Positions 6,629-8,980 of a DNA stretch of 8,980 nt are shown piece after piece. The first letter of the stretch is position 1, and every line of letters starts with the position of its first letter. The notes under the pieces are model-generated. The model saw only the letters and a program-made list of their open reading frames with translations, made no database searches and was not told where the DNA came from. The stretch lies in contig CANGXK010000082.1 of the NCBI GenBank assembly GCA_947457715.1, positions 1 through 8,980 on the forward strand, given 5' to 3'. Source of the DNA: Gemmatimonadota bacterium (GTDB taxonomy: Bacteria; Gemmatimonadota; Gemmatimonadetes; Gemmatimonadales; Gemmatimonadaceae). Both the position numbers and the translations under genes were made by a program.

Positions 6629-8552
6629 ATCGGATTCGTAGTACGAACGGCATGCGTGCGTATACACCGCGCGGGTCGTTGTAGCGCAGCAGCACGTCCA
6701 GCTCATGCGTGATGTCACGGGCGAGTGAGCTGGCCGGGCCGCGGCCGGTCAGCAGGGCATGAGCCCCCGGGTGCGCGGCGCTGATGGCCGCGGCGCTGAT
6801 CGCGGCCGCCACGGGCTCCGGTTTGTTGTCCAACAAATCGGTGAGCTTCTCTGTCGCGCTCTTCACCCGCGGGTATTCCCGGACGTCGTAGTCACCGGTG
6901 ATTTTCGCCAGCGACGCCGCGCTCTTGAGCGCGGCGTCGAGCCCGCCGATCGAGTCCACGAGTCCGAGGCGCATGGCGTCTTCGCCGGACCACACGCGTC
7001 CTTCGGCGATCGCCTGCACGGAATCCGGCGTCAGCTTTCGCGCGGTTGCGACGCGCTCGATGAAGGCGGCGTACACCGCGTCCGTGCCGCGCTGCAGCAC
7101 CGCGAGTTCGGCATCGGTGCGCGGACGCGCGATGGAGAACAAGTCGGCGTATCGTCCCGTTTTCACGGTGTCGAACGTCACGCCGTTCCGATTGGCGAGT
7201 GTCTTGATGTTCGGCACGAGTGAGAACACGCCGATCGACCCGGTAATCGTGTTCGGTTGCGCGAACACGCGGGACGCGGCGGTGCTGATCCAGTAGCCAC
7301 CACTCGCGGCGACGGTGCCCATCGACACCACGATCGGCTTCTGTTTGCGGATCAACGACAGCTCGCGCTGGATTTGCTCCGACGCAATGGCACTGCCCCC
7401 GGGACTGTTCACGCGCAGCACGACCGCTTTCACCTTGCCGTCGTTGCGCACCCGGCGCAATTCGCGCGCGAGCGACGCACCGCCGATCATGCCGTCGTCG
7501 CCCTCGCCATCGACGATATCGCCCTCGGCATACACGATGGCGATCGTCTGACTCGCGTTGAAGCTGCGGTCCTGGCCCACGGCGATCGGCGCGTAGTCGC
7601 CGAGCGAGATCTGCGGCAGCGTCGGGCGATCGAGCAGCGCGGCCATTTCCGCAGCCCGGATGCTGTCCTTGGGGGTCTGCTTCGCGCCATCCGCCGCTCG
7701 CGCCGCGACCGACAGCCGCTGCAGATCATCGAGGACGTCGTCGAAGTAGGCGATCCGGTCGACGAGTCTGGCGGCCTTCGCCTCGGCCGGAAGAATGATC
7801 CCCTGTTCGTCGACGAGCGCCTGCAGCGCCAACGTATCGATGCCGCGGCTGTTGGCGACACCGCGCTTGACTTCGCTCCATAGGTCGCCGAGGTACGCCT
7901 CCACCTGCAGGCGATTCTCCGGGCTCATGTCGCGGCGCGTGAAGGGCTCGACCGCCGCCTTAAAGCGGCCCACGCGGCTCACTTGCATGCCGATGCCGAA
8001 CTTCTCGAACAACCCGGTGAAGAACACCTGCTCCGACGCGAGTCCGGGCATGAGCAGCGACCCGAACGGATCGAGCGTCACCATGCTGGCGGCGGAGGCC
8101 ACATAGTAGTCGCGCGTGTCCGGATTGACGAGGTACGCGTGGACCGGCTTCTTGGACAGCCGGAAGCTGGCGATGGCGGCCCGCAGTTCGCGCAACGCCG
8201 CATAGCCGGAGGCGTAGCCATCGGCGGAAATCGAGCCGCGAAGCAGGATGCCGCTGATGCGATCGTCATTGGCCGCGGCCTTGAGGGCAATCGTTGCCGC
8301 GCGCAGCGGCATCGCAGCGCCCTGCCCTGCTGACAGGGCGTCGTCGAGGAACGAGCCAGGCTTCGTCTCGGCGGGGCGATCGGAGAACGCGCGCCCGAGG
8401 TCGATGACGAGGATCGATCCGTCGGCGACCTTGACGGGATCCGCCGAGCCGGCGGAGGCGGCGATCCCGAGGACGAGGAGAACCCCCCCCACGACGCAGA
8501 TCGCGATGGTGAGCAGATTGGCGGCGATGGCGGTCAGAAACTGCTTCATCAT
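6627..8552 (-). CDS. sppA: Signal peptide peptidase SppA, 67K type
   Basis: SppA is a membrane-anchored serine protease that degrades leftover signal peptides. This 641-residue protein matches the double-domain form (E. coli SppA is 618). Residues about 8-34 form one N-terminal membrane helix, and the rest should face the periplasm. The catalytic pair of this family is split between repeats: Lys198 in VGRFKAAVEPFTRRDMSPEN corresponds to E. coli Lys209, and Ser417 in MGTVAASGGYWIS to Ser409. VLRVNSPGGSA (378-388) and TGSIGVF (437-443) are further family blocks. The tail after about residue 575 is poorly conserved, with an Ala-rich AAISAA duplication, and ends VLRIR. Two adjacent ATGs (8552, 8549) could start it; neither has a clear ribosome binding site. 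It converges on the small gene across the palindrome and diverges from the acyl-CoA dehydrogenase gene. Function is well supported. Confidence 0.95.
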   Translation of the reverse strand: MMKQFLTAIAANLLTIAICVVGGVLLVLGIAASAGSADPVKVADGSILVIDLGRAFSDRPAETKPGSFLDDALSAGQGAAMPLRAATIALKAAANDDRISGILLRGSISADGYASGYAALRELRAAIASFRLSKKPVHAYLVNPDTRDYYVASAASMVTLDPFGSLLMPGLASEQVFFTGLFEKFGIGMQVSRVGRFKAAVEPFTRRDMSPENRLQVEAYLGDLWSEVKRGVANSRGIDTLALQALVDEQGIILPAEAKAARLVDRIAYFDDVLDDLQRLSVAARAADGAKQTPKDSIRAAEMAALLDRPTLPQISLGDYAPIAVGQDRSFNASQTIAIVYAEGDIVDGEGDDGMIGGASLARELRRVRNDGKVKAVVLRVNSPGGSAIASEQIQRELSLIRKQKPIVVSMGTVAASGGYWISTAASRVFAQPNTITGSIGVFSLVPNIKTLANRNGVTFDTVKTGRYADLFSIARPRTDAELAVLQRGTDAVYAAFIERVATARKLTPDSVQAIAEGRVWSGEDAMRLGLVDSIGGLDAALKSAASLAKITGDYDVREYPRVKSATEKLTDLLDNKPEPVAAAISAAAISAAHPGAHALLTGRGPASSLARDITHELDVLLRYNDPRGVYARMPFVLRIR

Positions 8553-8626
8553 GATTCGGACTCGAGAGGGGTCGGCGAGCGTGGCCTCAAGGTCCTACGC
8601 TCTCAACGTCGAAAAAGCTCCAGAAG

Positions 8627-8655
8627 GGTATACCCAAACCGCGGTCGTTTCAAAA
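8627..8655 (-). promoter_or_regulatory. Possible sppA promoter, including GGGTATACCC palindrome
   Basis: On the minus strand TTTTGA (8655-8650) and TATACC (8632-8627) are 17 bases apart and face sppA, leaving a leader of about 70 bases. TTGAAA (8653-8648) gives a better -35 but only 15-base spacing. The -10 lies inside the 10-bp palindrome GGGTATACCC (8626-8635), so it could also serve as a binding site. Motif match only. Confidence 0.3.
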
Positions 8656-8672
8656 CATGACGGTCGCGTCGC

Positions 8673-8698
8673 AATTGGGGCTTGCCGACGGCCCAATT
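8673..8698. promoter_or_regulatory. 26-bp dyad AATTGGG-N12-CCCAATT, possible operator or hairpin
   Basis: AATTGGG (8673-8679) and CCCAATT (8692-8698) are exact reverse complements. With one bulged G the stem gains a further G-C pair. It stands upstream of the acyl-CoA dehydrogenase gene and beyond the possible sppA promoter, where a regulator of either gene could bind. There is no T-run. The regulatory role is inference. Confidence 0.3.
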
Positions 8699-8747
8699 CG
8701 GCCACAGCTTCCGAGGCATCAGCTCACCCCCCGCTGTAATCCCGCCC

Positions 8748-8753
8748 GGAGGA
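8748..8753 (+). promoter_or_regulatory. Ribosome binding site GGAGGA
   Basis: GGAGGA lies nine bases before the ATG at 8763 and is the clearest Shine-Dalgarno sequence in the window. It fixes the start of the acyl-CoA dehydrogenase gene. A weak -10-like TGTAAT lies at 8735-8740 without a matching -35. Confidence 0.75.
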
Positions 8754-8762
8754 CACCCGTCC

Positions 8763-8980
8763 ATGCCCGCCTACAAGGCCCCACTCGACGATATCCGCTT
8801 TCTGCTGCATGACGTCCACGACGTCGCGCAGTTGGCGGCGCTCCCCGGGTTCGAGGACGCGACGCCCGACCTGATCGATGCCGTGCTCGTCGAGGGCGCC
8901 AAGATCTGCGAGGAGGTGCTCTTTCCGATCAACCAGAGCGGCGACACGGAAGGAGTGACGTACGCGAACGGCGAGGTGCG
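8763..8980 (+). CDS. Acyl-CoA dehydrogenase, N-terminal part (3' end cut by window edge)
   Basis: The ATG at 8763 follows a strong ribosome binding site and opens a frame that runs off the window after about 72 codons. The visible protein, starting MPAYKAPLDDIRFLLHDVHD and continuing through LPGFEDATPDLIDAVLVEGAK to CEEVLFPINQSGDTEGV, has the short N-terminal extension (AcylCoA_DH_N type) found on long acyl-CoA dehydrogenases of the FadE/DmdC-like group, followed by the first helices of the main domain. Such enzymes are cytosolic flavoproteins that make the alpha,beta double bond in acyl-CoA at the first step of beta-oxidation, or act on 3-methylmercaptopropionyl-CoA. The catalytic Glu and FAD-binding parts are outside the window, so substrate cannot be judged. 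It is divergent from sppA across 210 bases. Family call is firm; the subtype is open. Confidence 0.88.
   Translation, partial: MPAYKAPLDDIRFLLHDVHDVAQLAALPGFEDATPDLIDAVLVEGAKICEEVLFPINQSGDTEGVTYANGEV

Noticed and set aside
8248..8739. Plus-strand frame over the sppA 5' end and the divergent region
   Set aside because: Antisense to the sppA membrane anchor; no ribosome binding site or recognisable motif.

Overview
The window is GC-rich with strong G/C bias at third codon positions. It encodes a diderm (outer-membrane) bacterium, shown by the TonB-dependent receptor with its signal peptide and beta-barrel. Most starts lack a clear Shine-Dalgarno sequence. The gene mix resembles a Gemmatimonadota chromosome (Gemmatimonas-like), but that placement is an impression from protein style and base composition, not a proof. 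No mobile element, phage gene, CRISPR array, tRNA or rRNA is visible. Gene order looks chromosomal and mostly housekeeping.

Layout. (1) 1-1144, minus: argJ, arginine biosynthesis, cut by the left edge just short of its C-terminus. (2) 1145-1463: intergenic, holding a possible argJ promoter and an 18-bp dyad. (3) About 1464-1985, plus: an orphan winged-helix regulator of an uncharacterised family. (4) 2078-3583, minus: a three-domain sulfur-detoxification enzyme (persulfide dioxygenase, degenerate rhodanese, active rhodanese; CstB-like) that converges on the regulator. (5) 3731-5974, plus: a FecA-type TonB-dependent outer-membrane receptor, divergent from the sulfur gene. (6) 6214-6543, plus: a 109-residue protein of unknown function. 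(7) 6543-6628: a perfect 39-bp inverted repeat between, and just touching, the stop codons of two convergent genes. (8) 6627-8552, minus: sppA, a membrane-bound signal-peptide peptidase of the double-domain 67K type. (9) 8553-8762: divergent regulatory region with a possible sppA promoter and a 26-bp dyad. (10) 8763-8980, plus: the start of an acyl-CoA dehydrogenase, cut by the right edge.

How the genes relate. Few adjacent genes share a direction, so there is no clear multi-gene operon and most genes appear to be separate units. The sulfur enzyme (persulfide oxidation and thiosulfate formation) and the receptor (probably ferric-chelate uptake) are divergent across 147 bp and might share control; nothing in the sequence proves it. 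I did not find a convincing new multi-gene system. The most unusual items are the long perfect palindrome with its ACTC heptad pattern, the CstB-like fusion with a dead middle rhodanese, and the regulator without a partner gene.
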